Shown here: positions 7,945-16,782 of the stretch, in pieces
How the letters are laid out: every line of letters starts with the position of its first letter
Numbering within the stretch: position 1 is the first letter of the stretch
DNA from: Gaiellasilicea sp963789355
GTDB lineage: Bacteria > Actinomycetota > Thermoleophilia > Gaiellales > Gaiellaceae
Assembly (NCBI GenBank): GCA_963789355.1
Contig: CAWBKK010000002.1
Location: forward strand, 248,001 to 312,000
Reading direction: 5' to 3'
Length of the DNA: 64,000 nt
Made by a program: the position numbers and the translations under genes
The notes under the pieces: generated by a model
Seen by the model: the letters and a program-made list of their open reading frames with translations, nothing else
Databases searched by the model: none
Told to the model about the DNA's origin: nothing

Positions 7945-9951
7945 GTGGCCGACGACACGAAGATCCAGAAGCTCTCGATCGACACGATCCGCGCGCTCGC
8001 GATGGACGCGGTGCAGAAGGCGAATGCCGGCCACCCCGGGACGGCAATGGCTCTGGCCCCGCTCGCGTATGTCCTCTACCGGCGCGTGCTGCGCCACAAC
8101 CCGGCCGACCCGGCCTGGGTGAACCGCGACCGCTTCGTCCTCTCGGCCGGTCACGCGGCGATGCTCCAGTACGCCGTCCTTCACCTGACGGGCTACAACC
8201 TCTCGCTCGAGGAGCTGAAGCGCTTTCGCCAGTGGGAGTCGCGGACGCCTGGACATCCCGAGCATTTCGTCACCGAGGGTGTCGAGACGACCACCGGTCC
8301 GCTCGGCCAGGGCTTCGCGAACGGCGTCGGCTTCGCGATCGCAGACCGCTTCCTCGCCGAGCGCTACAACCGGCCGCACGCGGAGATCGTCGACCGTTGG
8401 GTCTACGCGATCTGCTCCGACGGCGACCTGATGGAGGGTGTTTCCTACGAGGCCGCCTCGATTGCGGGGCACCTCGGGCTGGGCCGGCTCGTCTACTTCT
8501 ACGACGACAACCACATCACGATCGACGGGACGACCTCGCTCACCTTCACCACCGAGGACAAGGCGAAGCGCTTCGAGGCGCAGGGCTGGCACGTGCAGTC
8601 GGTCGCCGACTCCGAGGACGTCGGTGCAATCGAGCGGGCGATTCGGGCCGCGCAGGCCCAGGAGGACGCGCCGTCGCTGATCATCGTCCGCAGCCACATC
8701 GCCTTCGGCGCGCCGAAGGCGATCGACACGGCGAAGTCGCACGGCGCGCCCCTCGGCGAGGAGGAGGTCGCCGCGACGAAGACGGCGCTCGGGCTCGACC
8801 CGGACAAGCACTTCGACGTCGCGCCCGAGGTCTACGAGCACATGGACATGCGCCCGGGCGGGATCGAGGTCCAGCAGGAGTGGCAGCGGCGGTTCGAGCG
8901 CTGGGCCGAGTCGTTCCCGACGTTGAAGGAGGAGTGGGACGCCGATCGCAGCGGCAAGCCGCGGCCGGGCTGGGTCGAGGCGCTGCCGGAGTTCCCGGCA
9001 GGCGAGGCGGTCGCGAGCCGCGACGCCGGCAGGACGGTGATGCAGGCCCTGAAGCCCTTCACGCCGACGATGCTCGGCGGTGCGGCGGACCTGGTCGAGT
9101 CGACGAAGACGGAGTTCGAGGGCGCCGGCCTCTTCTCGAAGCAGCACGCCGGCCGGAACATCCCCTTCGGGATCCGCGAGCACGCGATGGGCTCGATCGT
9201 GAACGGGATCGGGCTGACCGACGGGATGCTGAAGCCGTATGGCTCCACGTTCCTGATCTTCTCCGACTACATGCGGCCGGCCGTGCGGCTCTCGGCGCTC
9301 GGGCACATGCAGTCGCTCTGGGTCTGGACGCACGACTCGGTGGGCGTGGGCGAGGACGGCCCGACCCACCAGCCCGTCGAGCACCACATGGCGCTCCGGG
9401 CGATCCCGAACCTCTGGTACGTCCGGCCCGGCGACGCGAACGAGACCGCGATGGCGTGGCGGATCGCGCTCGAGCGCGAGGGCGGCCCGGTCGCGCTCTC
9501 GCTCTCGCGCCAGAAGCTGCCGACGTTGGATCGCACCGAGGTGGCGCCGGCCGAGGACGCGCTTCGCGGCGGCTACACGCTCTGGCAGTCGGGAGACGGC
9601 CTGCCCGACATCATCCTGATCGCGACCGGCTCCGAGCTCTGGGTCGCCTATGAGGCGGCGCAGGCGATCGACTCGAACGTCCGTGTCGTCTCGATCCCGT
9701 GCTGGGAGCTCTTCGCCGAGCAGCCGCAGGCCTACCGCGACGAGGTGATCCCGCCGGACGTGCGGGCGCGGCTGTCGGTCGAGGCGGGGATCTCGCACGG
9801 CTGGGAGCGCTGGACGGGCGATGCGGGGGCTTCGGTCGCGATCGACCGCTTCGGGGCGTCGGCGCCCGGCGACGAGGTTCTGAGGAACCTGGGCTTCACG
9901 CCCGAGAACGTCGCGGCCCGGGCTGCCGCGCTGCTGGAGCGCGTCTCGTGA
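7945..9951 (+). CDS. tkt: Transketolase
   Basis: Transketolase (668 residues, normal length) moves two-carbon ketol units between sugar phosphates in the non-oxidative pentose-phosphate pathway, using thiamine diphosphate and a divalent metal. Visible motifs are KANAGHPGTAMALAP near the N terminus, the diphosphate/metal site SDGDLMEGVSYEAAS, the pyrimidine-domain glutamate in FGIREHAMG, and EDGPTHQPVEH. It is the first gene of a seven-gene operon for the whole pathway. The GTG start is supported by a -10 box 6 bases upstream and by the match of KIQKLSIDTIRALAMDAV to the usual N terminus. The stop overlaps rpiB by GTGA. Confidence 0.96.
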   Translation: MADDTKIQKLSIDTIRALAMDAVQKANAGHPGTAMALAPLAYVLYRRVLRHNPADPAWVNRDRFVLSAGHAAMLQYAVLHLTGYNLSLEELKRFRQWESRTPGHPEHFVTEGVETTTGPLGQGFANGVGFAIADRFLAERYNRPHAEIVDRWVYAICSDGDLMEGVSYEAASIAGHLGLGRLVYFYDDNHITIDGTTSLTFTTEDKAKRFEAQGWHVQSVADSEDVGAIERAIRAAQAQEDAPSLIIVRSHIAFGAPKAIDTAKSHGAPLGEEEVAATKTALGLDPDKHFDVAPEVYEHMDMRPGGIEVQQEWQRRFERWAESFPTLKEEWDADRSGKPRPGWVEALPEFPAGEAVASRDAGRTVMQALKPFTPTMLGGAADLVESTKTEFEGAGLFSKQHAGRNIPFGIREHAMGSIVNGIGLTDGMLKPYGSTFLIFSDYMRPAVRLSALGHMQSLWVWTHDSVGVGEDGPTHQPVEHHMALRAIPNLWYVRPGDANETAMAWRIALEREGGPVALSLSRQKLPTLDRTEVAPAEDALRGGYTLWQSGDGLPDIILIATGSELWVAYEAAQAIDSNVRVVSIPCWELFAEQPQAYRDEVIPPDVRARLSVEAGISHGWERWTGDAGASVAIDRFGASAPGDEVLRNLGFTPENVAARAAALLERVS

Positions 9952-10421
9952 ACGTCGCGGTGGCCTTCGATCACAGAGGCGTGAAGCTGCGCGAGCGGAT
10001 CCTCGAGGAGCTCGACGCGCTGAAGCACGAGACGTTCGACCTCGGCACCGACAACGACGCGAAGCGAATCGACTATCCGGACAAGGCACGGGAGCTCGGC
10101 CATGCGATCCTGGACGGCGACGCCGAGCGCGGGATCCTCGTCTGCGGCTCGGGAGTCGGGGCGTCGGTCGCGGCCTGCAAGATCGCCGGGATTCGCGCCG
10201 CGATCTGCCACGACGTCTACTCGGCTCACCAGGGCGTCGAGCACGACGACATGAACGTGCTCTGCCTCGGCTCCGAGGTCGTCGGCGCCGAGCTCGCGGT
10301 CGATCTCGTGCGCGCCTTCCTCGGCGCGCGCTTCGACGGCGGCGAGCGCTACGTGGAGCGACTGAAGAAGGTCGAAGCGATGGAGAAGGAGATGAAGGAT
10401 GGCCACGTCACGACTGCATGA
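9948..10421 (+). CDS. rpiB: Ribose-5-phosphate isomerase B
   Basis: A 157-residue RpiB/LacAB-family enzyme that interconverts ribose-5-phosphate and ribulose-5-phosphate. AFDHRGVKL at the N terminus carries the Asp-His of the phosphate-binding loop, CGSGVGASVAACKIAG carries the catalytic cysteine and anion hole, and EHDDMNVLCLGSEVVG replaces the more common HNDANVLALG. The length is normal for the family with a slightly extended charged C terminus. Start GTG overlaps the tkt stop; the last 23 bases overlap the start of tal, whose ribosome site (AAGGAG) lies inside rpiB. Confidence 0.94.
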   Translation: MNVAVAFDHRGVKLRERILEELDALKHETFDLGTDNDAKRIDYPDKARELGHAILDGDAERGILVCGSGVGASVAACKIAGIRAAICHDVYSAHQGVEHDDMNVLCLGSEVVGAELAVDLVRAFLGARFDGGERYVERLKKVEAMEKEMKDGHVTTA

Positions 10422-11513
10422 GCTGTACGAGGCCGGTGTCAGCCCGTGGATCGACTCGGTCTCGCGGGAGATGCTCGAGACCGGCGAGCTCGCCCGCCTC
10501 GCGAAGGACGACGCGATCGTCGGCGTCACGTCGAACCCGACGATCTTCCAGAAGGCGCTGGCGACCGGCGAGTGGTACGACGAGCAGCTCGCCGAGCTGC
10601 TGAAGACCGAGGACGACCCGACCGAGATCTTCCTGCAGCTGGCGATGGAGGACATCCGCCGCGCCTGCGACCTGCTGCGGCCGGTGTGGGACGGCGGCGA
10701 GGGAGAGGACGGCTACGTCTCGCTCGAAGTCGACCCGACGCTCGCCTACGACCGCGAGGCCACGTTCGAGCAGGCGATCCGGCTGCACGCGGAGGTCGAC
10801 AGGGCGAACCTGTTCGTCAAGATCCCGGCAACGGTGCCCGGGCTGGCGGCGATCGAGGACTGCATCGCGAAGGGCAAGTCGATCAACGTGACGCTGATCT
10901 TCTCGCTCGAGCGCTACGCGGCCGTCGCCGAGGCCTACATCCGCGGGCTCGAGCGGCTCGTCGCCGGCGGCGGCGACCCCTCGCGGGTCGCGTCGGTGGC
11001 GAGCTTCTTCGTCTCTCGGGTCGACAGCGAGGCCGACCGGCGGCTGGACGAGATCGGCGGCCAGGCGACGAGGCTGCAAGGGCAAGCTGGCGATCGCGAA
11101 CGCGAAGCTCGCCTACCGTCACTGGCAGGAGACCTTCGCGGGGCCGCGCTGGGAGTTCCTCGCGGCCAAGGGGGCGACCTCGCAGCGCTGTCTGTGGGCG
11201 TCGACCTCGACCAAGAATCCGGAGTACCGCGACGTCATGTACGTCGAGGAGCTGATCGGTCCGAAGACCGTGAACACGATGCCGCTCGAGACGGTGAACG
11301 CGTTCCAGGAGCACGGCGAGGTCCGGGACGGCCTCGATCACCGAGGGCCTCTCCGAGGCGCGGCACCTGCTCGAGCGCCTCGCCGAGGTCGGCGTCGACT
11401 ATGACGACGTCGTCGCGACGCTCGAGGCCGAGGGCGTGCAGAAGTTCGCCGACTCGTTCGAGGAGCTGCTCGACGGCATCCGCGCCAAGCGCGCGCAGCT
11501 CGCGGCCGCGTGA
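10399..11513 (+). pseudogene. tal: Transaldolase, interrupted by two single-base insertions
   Basis: Actinobacterial-type transaldolase (about 370 residues if repaired), which exchanges dihydroxyacetone units between sugar phosphates. The intact first part (10399 to about 11079) has TSNPTIFQKAL, the Schiff-base lysine region FVKIPAT and NVTLIFSLERY. At the GGG of 11080-11082 the frame must skip one base to continue as GKLAIANAKLAYRHWQ and GPKTVNTMPLETVNAF. At the GG of 11330-11331 it must skip another to continue as SITEGLSEARHLLERL to the TGA at 11511. Both shifts have the same sign and sit in short G-runs, and protein similarity is continuous across them. Either the gene is recently broken or the sequence has two extra bases. 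A working transaldolase would be expected in this otherwise complete operon, so I favour sequence error. Confidence 0.9.
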
Positions 11514-12859
11514 CGGACAGCATTCCCGAGCGGATCTGGGCCTACGACGCCTCGCTCTGGACCGACTCGGGCGAGGATCAGTGGCTCGGCTGGCTCGACG
11601 TCGTCACGCGCGTGCGGGGCCACGTCGACGAGCTGAACGCGTTTTCGGAGGCTGCCACCGAGCAGTTCCACGACTGCGTCCTCCTCGGGATGGGCGGCTC
11701 CTCGCTCGCTCCGGAGGTGTTGCGCCGGACCTTCAAGGTCGCGTCGTTTCACGTCCTCGACACGACGCACCCCGAGGCGATTCGCCGGCTCGAGCGAGAG
11801 GTCGACCTCGGGCAGACGCTCTTCCTCGCCTCCTCCAAGTCCGGCTCGACGATCGAGACCCGCTCGCACCTCGAGTACTTCTGGGAGCGGACCGGCGGGC
11901 GCGGCGCGCAGTTCGCCGCGATCACCGATCCCGGCTCCGAGCTCGACGACCTCGCCCACGAGCGTGGCTTCCGTGCCGTCTTCGCGGGTGAGCCGGCGAT
12001 CGGCGGCCGGTACTCCGCGCTCTCGATGTTCGGGATCGTGCCGGCGGCGCTGATGGGCGTCGACATCGCGCACTTCCTCGAGGTCGCCGCGACGATGACT
12101 GTCGCCTGCCACGAGGAGGACGGCAACCCCGGACTCGAGCTCGGGCTCCAGCTCGGCGAAGGGTGGAAGGAGGGGCGCGACAAGATCTGCATCGACGACT
12201 CTCCGACGGGGTTCGGGCTCTGGGCGGAGCAGCTGCTCGCGGAGTCGACGGGCAAGCAGGGGAAGGGTCTCGTGCCCGCGCCCGGCGAGTCGCCGGACGG
12301 CCCCGATCGCCAGCGCGGCGAGCTCGACCTCGTCGATCCGTACGACCTCGCCGCGGAGCTCTACCGCTGGGAGTTCGCGACCGCGGTCGCCGGCCACGTG
12401 CTCGGGATCAACCCCTTCGACCAGCCGGACGTCCAGGCGGCGAAGGACAAGACGAACGAGGTGCTGGCGGCGGGCGAGCCCGACCTGGAGCCGCGCGGAT
12501 CGCTCGACGAGCTGCTGGCGGAGGCGCAGGCGGGCCGGGATTACGTCTGCATTCAGGCATTCATCGACCCGGCTCGCGAGGAGGAGCTGGCGCCGCTCGT
12601 GGCGCGGGCGCGCGAGACCGGCTGCGTCGTCACCCACGGCCTCGGCCCGCGCTACCTGCACTCGACCGGCCAGCTGCACAAGGGCGGTCCCGACACCGGG
12701 CTCTTCGTCCAGGTGGTCGACGACACCGGCGAGGAGCTGGCGATCCCCGAGCGCAAGTTCGGCTTCGGCCGCCTGATCCGCTCCCAGGCAGCCGGCGACT
12801 TCGCTGCGCTCGAGCAGCGCGGCAGGCGTGTCGTTCGAATCCGACTGGAGGACGTGTAG
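11510..12859 (+). CDS. pgi: Glucose-6-phosphate isomerase
   Basis: A 449-residue phosphoglucose isomerase made of two SIS domains, converting glucose-6-phosphate and fructose-6-phosphate. Key segments are LLGMGGSSLAPEVLRR, the phosphate-binding ASSKSGSTIETRSHLEYF and GGRYSALSMFGIVPAALMG. This is the branch found in fused transaldolase/isomerase proteins of many actinobacteria and cyanobacteria; here the two are separate cistrons joined by a GTGA overlap. In the operon it links the pathway to glycolysis and glycogen synthesis. The C-terminal part IPERKFGFGRLIRSQAAGDF is typical of the fusion family. Confidence 0.93.
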   Translation: MTDSIPERIWAYDASLWTDSGEDQWLGWLDVVTRVRGHVDELNAFSEAATEQFHDCVLLGMGGSSLAPEVLRRTFKVASFHVLDTTHPEAIRRLEREVDLGQTLFLASSKSGSTIETRSHLEYFWERTGGRGAQFAAITDPGSELDDLAHERGFRAVFAGEPAIGGRYSALSMFGIVPAALMGVDIAHFLEVAATMTVACHEEDGNPGLELGLQLGEGWKEGRDKICIDDSPTGFGLWAEQLLAESTGKQGKGLVPAPGESPDGPDRQRGELDLVDPYDLAAELYRWEFATAVAGHVLGINPFDQPDVQAAKDKTNEVLAAGEPDLEPRGSLDELLAEAQAGRDYVCIQAFIDPAREEELAPLVARARETGCVVTHGLGPRYLHSTGQLHKGGPDTGLFVQVVDDTGEELAIPERKFGFGRLIRSQAAGDFAALEQRGRRVVRIRLEDV

Positions 12860-13759
12860 ATGCAACTCGGGATGGTGGGCCTCGGCCGGATGGGGGCCGG
12901 GATGACGAAGCGGCTGGAGCAGCACGGGATCGAGATGAAGACGTTCGACCCGAACGTCGCGTCGACCGCGAAGACCCTCCGCTCGCTGGCGAAGCAGCTG
13001 GACGCGCCGCGGCACGTCTGGATCATGGTCCCGGCCGGGAAGGTGACCGAGGACACGTTCCAGAAGCTGCTCGGGATCCTGGAGCCCGGCGACACGATCG
13101 TCGACGGCGGCAACTCGAACTTTCGCGACTCGCAGCGCCGCTACAAGGAGGCGCGGAAGCAGAAGATCGCCTTCGTCGACGTCGGCGTCTCGGGCGGCGT
13201 CTGGGGGCTCGAGGTCGGCTTCTGCCTGATGGCCGGCGGCGACAAGGCGCCGGTGAAGCGGCTCAACTCGGTGTTCGAAGGGCTCGCGCCGGAGAACGGC
13301 TGGGCCCACGTCGGCGCGTCCGGGGCCGGTCACTTCACGAAGATGGTCCACAACGGGATCGAGTACGGCCTGATGCAGGCCTATGCGGAGGGCTTCGAGC
13401 TGATGTACCACTCCGAGTTCGACCTCGACTTGAGCGAGCTCGCGGGGATCTGGCGCTACGGCTCGGTCGTGCGCTCCTGGCTGCTCGAGCTCCTCCATGC
13501 GGCGATGGAGCAGCACGGCGACCACCTCGACGACATCGCCCCGTACGTCGAGGACTCGGGCGAGGGCCGGTGGACGATCAACGAGGCGATCAACGCCAAC
13601 GTCCCGCTCCCCGCGATCACCTCGGCGCTCTTCGCACGCTTCGCCTCGCGCCGCGAGATCGACTTCTCGGCCAAGGTGCAGGCGGCGCTCCGAAACCAGT
13701 TCGGGGGGCACGCCGTCAAGGCCGTCAAGGCGGCCAAGAAGGGATCCGACCCGCGGTGA
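12860..13759 (+). CDS. gnd: 6-phosphogluconate dehydrogenase, decarboxylating (short form)
   Basis: A 299-residue enzyme of the short, usually NAD-linked 6PGDH class (GntZ/YqeC type; the long class has about 470 residues). It oxidises and decarboxylates 6-phosphogluconate to ribulose-5-phosphate. The Rossmann motif GLGRMGAGM is at residues 7-15; VDGGNSNFRDS and SGGVWGLEVGFCLMAGG are substrate motifs; the catalytic lysine is in HFTKMVHNGIEYG. Its ATG directly follows the pgi stop and its own stop overlaps zwf by GTGA, so all these genes are probably on one mRNA. Confidence 0.94.
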   Translation: MQLGMVGLGRMGAGMTKRLEQHGIEMKTFDPNVASTAKTLRSLAKQLDAPRHVWIMVPAGKVTEDTFQKLLGILEPGDTIVDGGNSNFRDSQRRYKEARKQKIAFVDVGVSGGVWGLEVGFCLMAGGDKAPVKRLNSVFEGLAPENGWAHVGASGAGHFTKMVHNGIEYGLMQAYAEGFELMYHSEFDLDLSELAGIWRYGSVVRSWLLELLHAAMEQHGDHLDDIAPYVEDSGEGRWTINEAINANVPLPAITSALFARFASRREIDFSAKVQAALRNQFGGHAVKAVKAAKKGSDPR

Positions 13760-15267
13760 GCTCGGCCGACGACGGGAATCCGCTCGTCGAAGGCCTGCGG
13801 CTGCGGCGCAGCCCGGACTCGTGCGCGATCGTCGTCTTCGGAGCCACGGGCGACCTGACGCGGCGGAAGATCTTTCCGGCGCTCTATGCGCTCGCGCTCC
13901 GCCGGCTGCTGCCGGAGCGCTTCGGCGTCGTCGGAGTCGCCCGCACCGAGCAGAGCACGAAGGAATGGATCGCGGAGATGAAGCAGGCGGTCAAGGATCA
14001 CGCCCGCGACGACTTCGACGCGAAGGTCTGGAACGAGCTGGCGGCGTCGATGCGTTACGTCGCCACGGACTTCGCCGAGGACGAGGGCCAGAATCGAGTC
14101 GTCGACGCGCTCCGCGATCTCGACGAGCAGCGCGGCTGCGCGGGGAACCGCCTCTACTACCTGGCGGTGCCGCCGGCCGCATTCGAGACGATCGTCAACG
14201 AGCTCGGCGAACGGCGGAGCACCGAGGGCTGGATCCGGCTGATCGTGGAGAAGCCGTTCGGGCACGACCGCGAGTCCGCGCTGCGGCTGAACGAGATCCT
14301 GGAGCAGCACTTCGTCGAGCAGGAGCTCTTCCGGATCGACCACTACCTCGGCAAGGAGACGGTCCAGAACATGCTGGCGCTGCGGTTCGCGAACGGCATC
14401 TTCGAGCCGATTTGGAACCGGCAGTTCATCGACCACGTCCAGATCACGGTGGGCGAGTCGATCGGGATCGAAGGCCGCGCCGCGTTCTACGAGCAGGCGG
14501 GAGTGATCCGGGACGTGTTCCAGAACCACCTGCTCCAGCTGGTGGCGCTGACCGCGATGGAGCCGCCGATCGACTTCACCGCCGACTCGGTCCGGAACGA
14601 GAAGGTGAAGGTGCTGCGCTCGCTGCACACCCCCGGGCCGAAGTCCGTCGTCCGCGGCCAGTACGCCCGCGGGTTCATCGAGGGAGAGGAGGTGCCCGGC
14701 TACCGCGAGGAGCCGGGGGTCGCGAGCGACTCGACGACGGAGACGTACATCGCCGCCAAGCTCTACGTGGACAACTGGCGTTGGGCCGACACGCCGTTCT
14801 ACGTCCGTGCCGGCAAGCGGCTGCCGCGACGCGAGACGACGATCGCGATCCAGTTCCAGCGGGCGCCGCACCCGCCCTTCGCCGAGATCGCGGGGGAGGG
14901 GCTGCGCCCGAACGTGCTCCTGATCCACGTCCAGCCCGACGAGGGCGTCTCGCTCGCGATCGGCGCGAAGGTGCCCGGCTCCGGGATGAACATCCGCACC
15001 GTGCACATGGACTTTCTCTACGGCGGCGCGTTCCGGACGAGCCTGCCCGAGGCGTACGAGCGGCTGATCCTCGATGCGATGCTCGGCGACGCGACGCTCT
15101 TCACGCGCTCCGACGAGGTGGACGAGCAGTGGGGCCTCGTCGACGCGATCATCGCCGCCTGGAAGCGCGACCGGCCGAACTTCCCCAACTACCCGGCCGG
15201 CACGTGGGGCCCGGCTCCCGCCGACGAGCTGATCCGCCGCGACGGGCGGAGCTGGAGACGACATTAG
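13756..15267 (+). CDS. zwf: Glucose-6-phosphate 1-dehydrogenase
   Basis: A 503-residue G6PDH, the entry enzyme of the oxidative branch, making 6-phosphogluconolactone and NADPH. FGATGDLTRRKIFPALY is the N-terminal cofactor fold and RIDHYLGKETVQNMLALRF contains the catalytic histidine motif. The start GTG overlaps the gnd stop, and the family N terminus begins about 25 residues into the protein. The downstream gene encodes OpcA, needed for assembly or activity of this enzyme in actinobacteria and cyanobacteria. A lactonase gene (pgl) is not seen in the operon. Confidence 0.96.
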   Translation: MSSADDGNPLVEGLRLRRSPDSCAIVVFGATGDLTRRKIFPALYALALRRLLPERFGVVGVARTEQSTKEWIAEMKQAVKDHARDDFDAKVWNELAASMRYVATDFAEDEGQNRVVDALRDLDEQRGCAGNRLYYLAVPPAAFETIVNELGERRSTEGWIRLIVEKPFGHDRESALRLNEILEQHFVEQELFRIDHYLGKETVQNMLALRFANGIFEPIWNRQFIDHVQITVGESIGIEGRAAFYEQAGVIRDVFQNHLLQLVALTAMEPPIDFTADSVRNEKVKVLRSLHTPGPKSVVRGQYARGFIEGEEVPGYREEPGVASDSTTETYIAAKLYVDNWRWADTPFYVRAGKRLPRRETTIAIQFQRAPHPPFAEIAGEGLRPNVLLIHVQPDEGVSLAIGAKVPGSGMNIRTVHMDFLYGGAFRTSLPEAYERLILDAMLGDATLFTRSDEVDEQWGLVDAIIAAWKRDRPNFPNYPAGTWGPAPADELIRRDGRSWRRH

Positions 15268-15281
15268 ATGGCGGCCAGCTG

Positions 15282-16115
15282 ATGCCGAGCGTCGTCGCGC
15301 AGGTCGAGAAGCGCCTGGGCGAGCTGCGCGTGCACCACGCCGAGGGCACCCGGACGAGCGTGATGACACACGTCGCCTGGGCGCCGCCGCAATGGGCCGC
15401 CGCGGCCCGGCGCACGCTCGCCGGGCTGGATGAGCTCCACCCCTCGCGCACGATCCTCCTCTTCCCGGACGCCGGGAAAGCCGACGCGATCGGCGTCGAC
15501 GTCGAGCTGAAGTGCTTCACGATCCCCGGGTCCTCGCGCGAGGTCTGCTCGGAGGTGATCCAGCTCCGGCTCGGCGGCGCTCGCACCCGCGTTCCCGGCT
15601 CGATCGTGGCCCCGCTCCTGATCACCGACCTGCCCACGTTCTGCCGCTGGCGTGGCCTGCCGCCCTGGGGGAAGCCCGAGCTCGAGCAGCTCGTCGACGT
15701 CTGCGACAGGCTGGTCGTCGACTCGTCGGAGTGGCGCGGCCTTCCCCGTGCCTACGGGCAGCTCGCCGGCCTCTTCGACCGGATCGCGGTCTCCGACATC
15801 GCCTGGGGCCGCAGCCTCGGCTGGCGCGGCCGGCTGGCGGCGCTCTGGCCGGACGTGAAGGCGATCAGGACGCTCTCCGTCACCGGTCCGAGGGCCGACG
15901 CGCTCCTGCTCGCCGGCTGGCTCCGCTCGCGCCTGAAGCGTCCCGTGAAGCTCTCGCACCGCTCGGCAGCAGAGCTCGAGCGCGTCGCGGTCGACGGAGA
16001 GCCGATGCCGCCGCCGCGCGGCGCGAAGCCGAGCGCAAGCGACCTGCTCTCGGCCGAGCTCGACATCTTCGGCCGCGACCGCGTCTACGAGGCTGCGGTC
16101 ACCGCAGCTCGCTGA
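15282..16115 (+). CDS. opcA: Glucose-6-phosphate dehydrogenase assembly protein OpcA
   Basis: A 277-residue OpcA, an allosteric or assembly partner of G6PDH restricted mainly to actinobacteria and cyanobacteria. Family segments are HPSRTILLFPD, the phosphate-binding-like ICSEVIQL-type strand (here VCSEVIQLRLGG), VAPLLITDLPTFCRWRG and DSSEWRG. The ATG at 15282 is 14 bases after the zwf stop and gives a start just before the conserved region. The last 17 bases overlap the 3' end of the convergent HisN-like gene. Confidence 0.92.
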   Translation: MPSVVAQVEKRLGELRVHHAEGTRTSVMTHVAWAPPQWAAAARRTLAGLDELHPSRTILLFPDAGKADAIGVDVELKCFTIPGSSREVCSEVIQLRLGGARTRVPGSIVAPLLITDLPTFCRWRGLPPWGKPELEQLVDVCDRLVVDSSEWRGLPRAYGQLAGLFDRIAVSDIAWGRSLGWRGRLAALWPDVKAIRTLSVTGPRADALLLAGWLRSRLKRPVKLSHRSAAELERVAVDGEPMPPPRGAKPSASDLLSAELDIFGRDRVYEAAVTAAR

Positions 16116-16770
16116 CGTCGAGGCGTCCGTTCCACGAGACGGAGTCCTCATAGCGGCCGCCGGCTTCCTCGACGAGGATCTTCAGCGGCGCCCAGTCCCA
16201 GATCGCGAGCCCCTCGGCGTCCACCGCCACCTCCGCGGCACCCTCCGCAACGAGCATGTGCGCCCAGAAGTCGCCGAAGCCGCGCACGTGCCAGGCGTCG
16301 AAGGCCCGCGTCGGGGGTGGGCGGTCGAGCGCGTAGAGGAGAGTCGCGTGCTCGAGCCGGTCGATCGCCGAGACGCGGATCGGGTGCCCGTCGGCGAATG
16401 CGCCCGCGCCGCGCTCGGCCCACCAGCGCCGGCCGAGGGCCGGAGCAGAGACGACGGCGAGCCGGTCGGCATAGGCGATCAGCGTCGCCCACACCGGGAT
16501 CCCGCGCGTGTAGTTGCGCGTCCCGTCGATCGGGTCGAGGATCCAGGCGCTCGCGTCCTCGCCGCCCTCCTCCTCGCCGAGCACCGGCTCGAGCGGCCGC
16601 TCTCGCGAGAGCCGTGCCCGCAGCGCGGTCTCGACGGCTCGGTCGGCCTCGGAGACTGGAGTCAGATCGGGCTTCGTCTCGACGCGCAGGTCGGCCGCGC
16701 GGAAGCGCGCGAGCGTGATCGCGTCGGCGTCGTCGGCGAGTGAGAGAGCGAACTCGAGGTCGGAGCCCAA
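16099..16770 (-). CDS. Inositol-monophosphatase family phosphatase (HisN-like)
   Basis: A 223-residue metal-dependent phosphatase of the inositol monophosphatase fold. The metal ligands are visible: LGEEEGG, WILDPIDGTRNY and the C-terminal IWDWAPLKILVEEAGG. In actinobacteria this subgroup often acts as histidinol-phosphatase (HisN), but substrates overlap with inositol-1-phosphate, so I keep the name general. The only fitting start is a TTG at 16770, four codons after and in the same frame as the stop of the upstream secreted-protein gene. It is probably cotranscribed with that gene. Confidence 0.85.
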   Translation of the reverse strand: MGSDLEFALSLADDADAITLARFRAADLRVETKPDLTPVSEADRAVETALRARLSRERPLEPVLGEEEGGEDASAWILDPIDGTRNYTRGIPVWATLIAYADRLAVVSAPALGRRWWAERGAGAFADGHPIRVSAIDRLEHATLLYALDRPPPTRAFDAWHVRGFGDFWAHMLVAEGAAEVAVDAEGLAIWDWAPLKILVEEAGGRYEDSVSWNGRLDVSELR

Positions 16771-16782
16771 AGCTCCGCGAGC

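Noticed and set aside
12832..12841. T-loop-like sequence GTTCGAATCC suggesting a tRNA
   Set aside because: It lies inside the 3' end of pgi, in frame as VVRIRLEDV, and no acceptor stem or anticodon arm fits around it.
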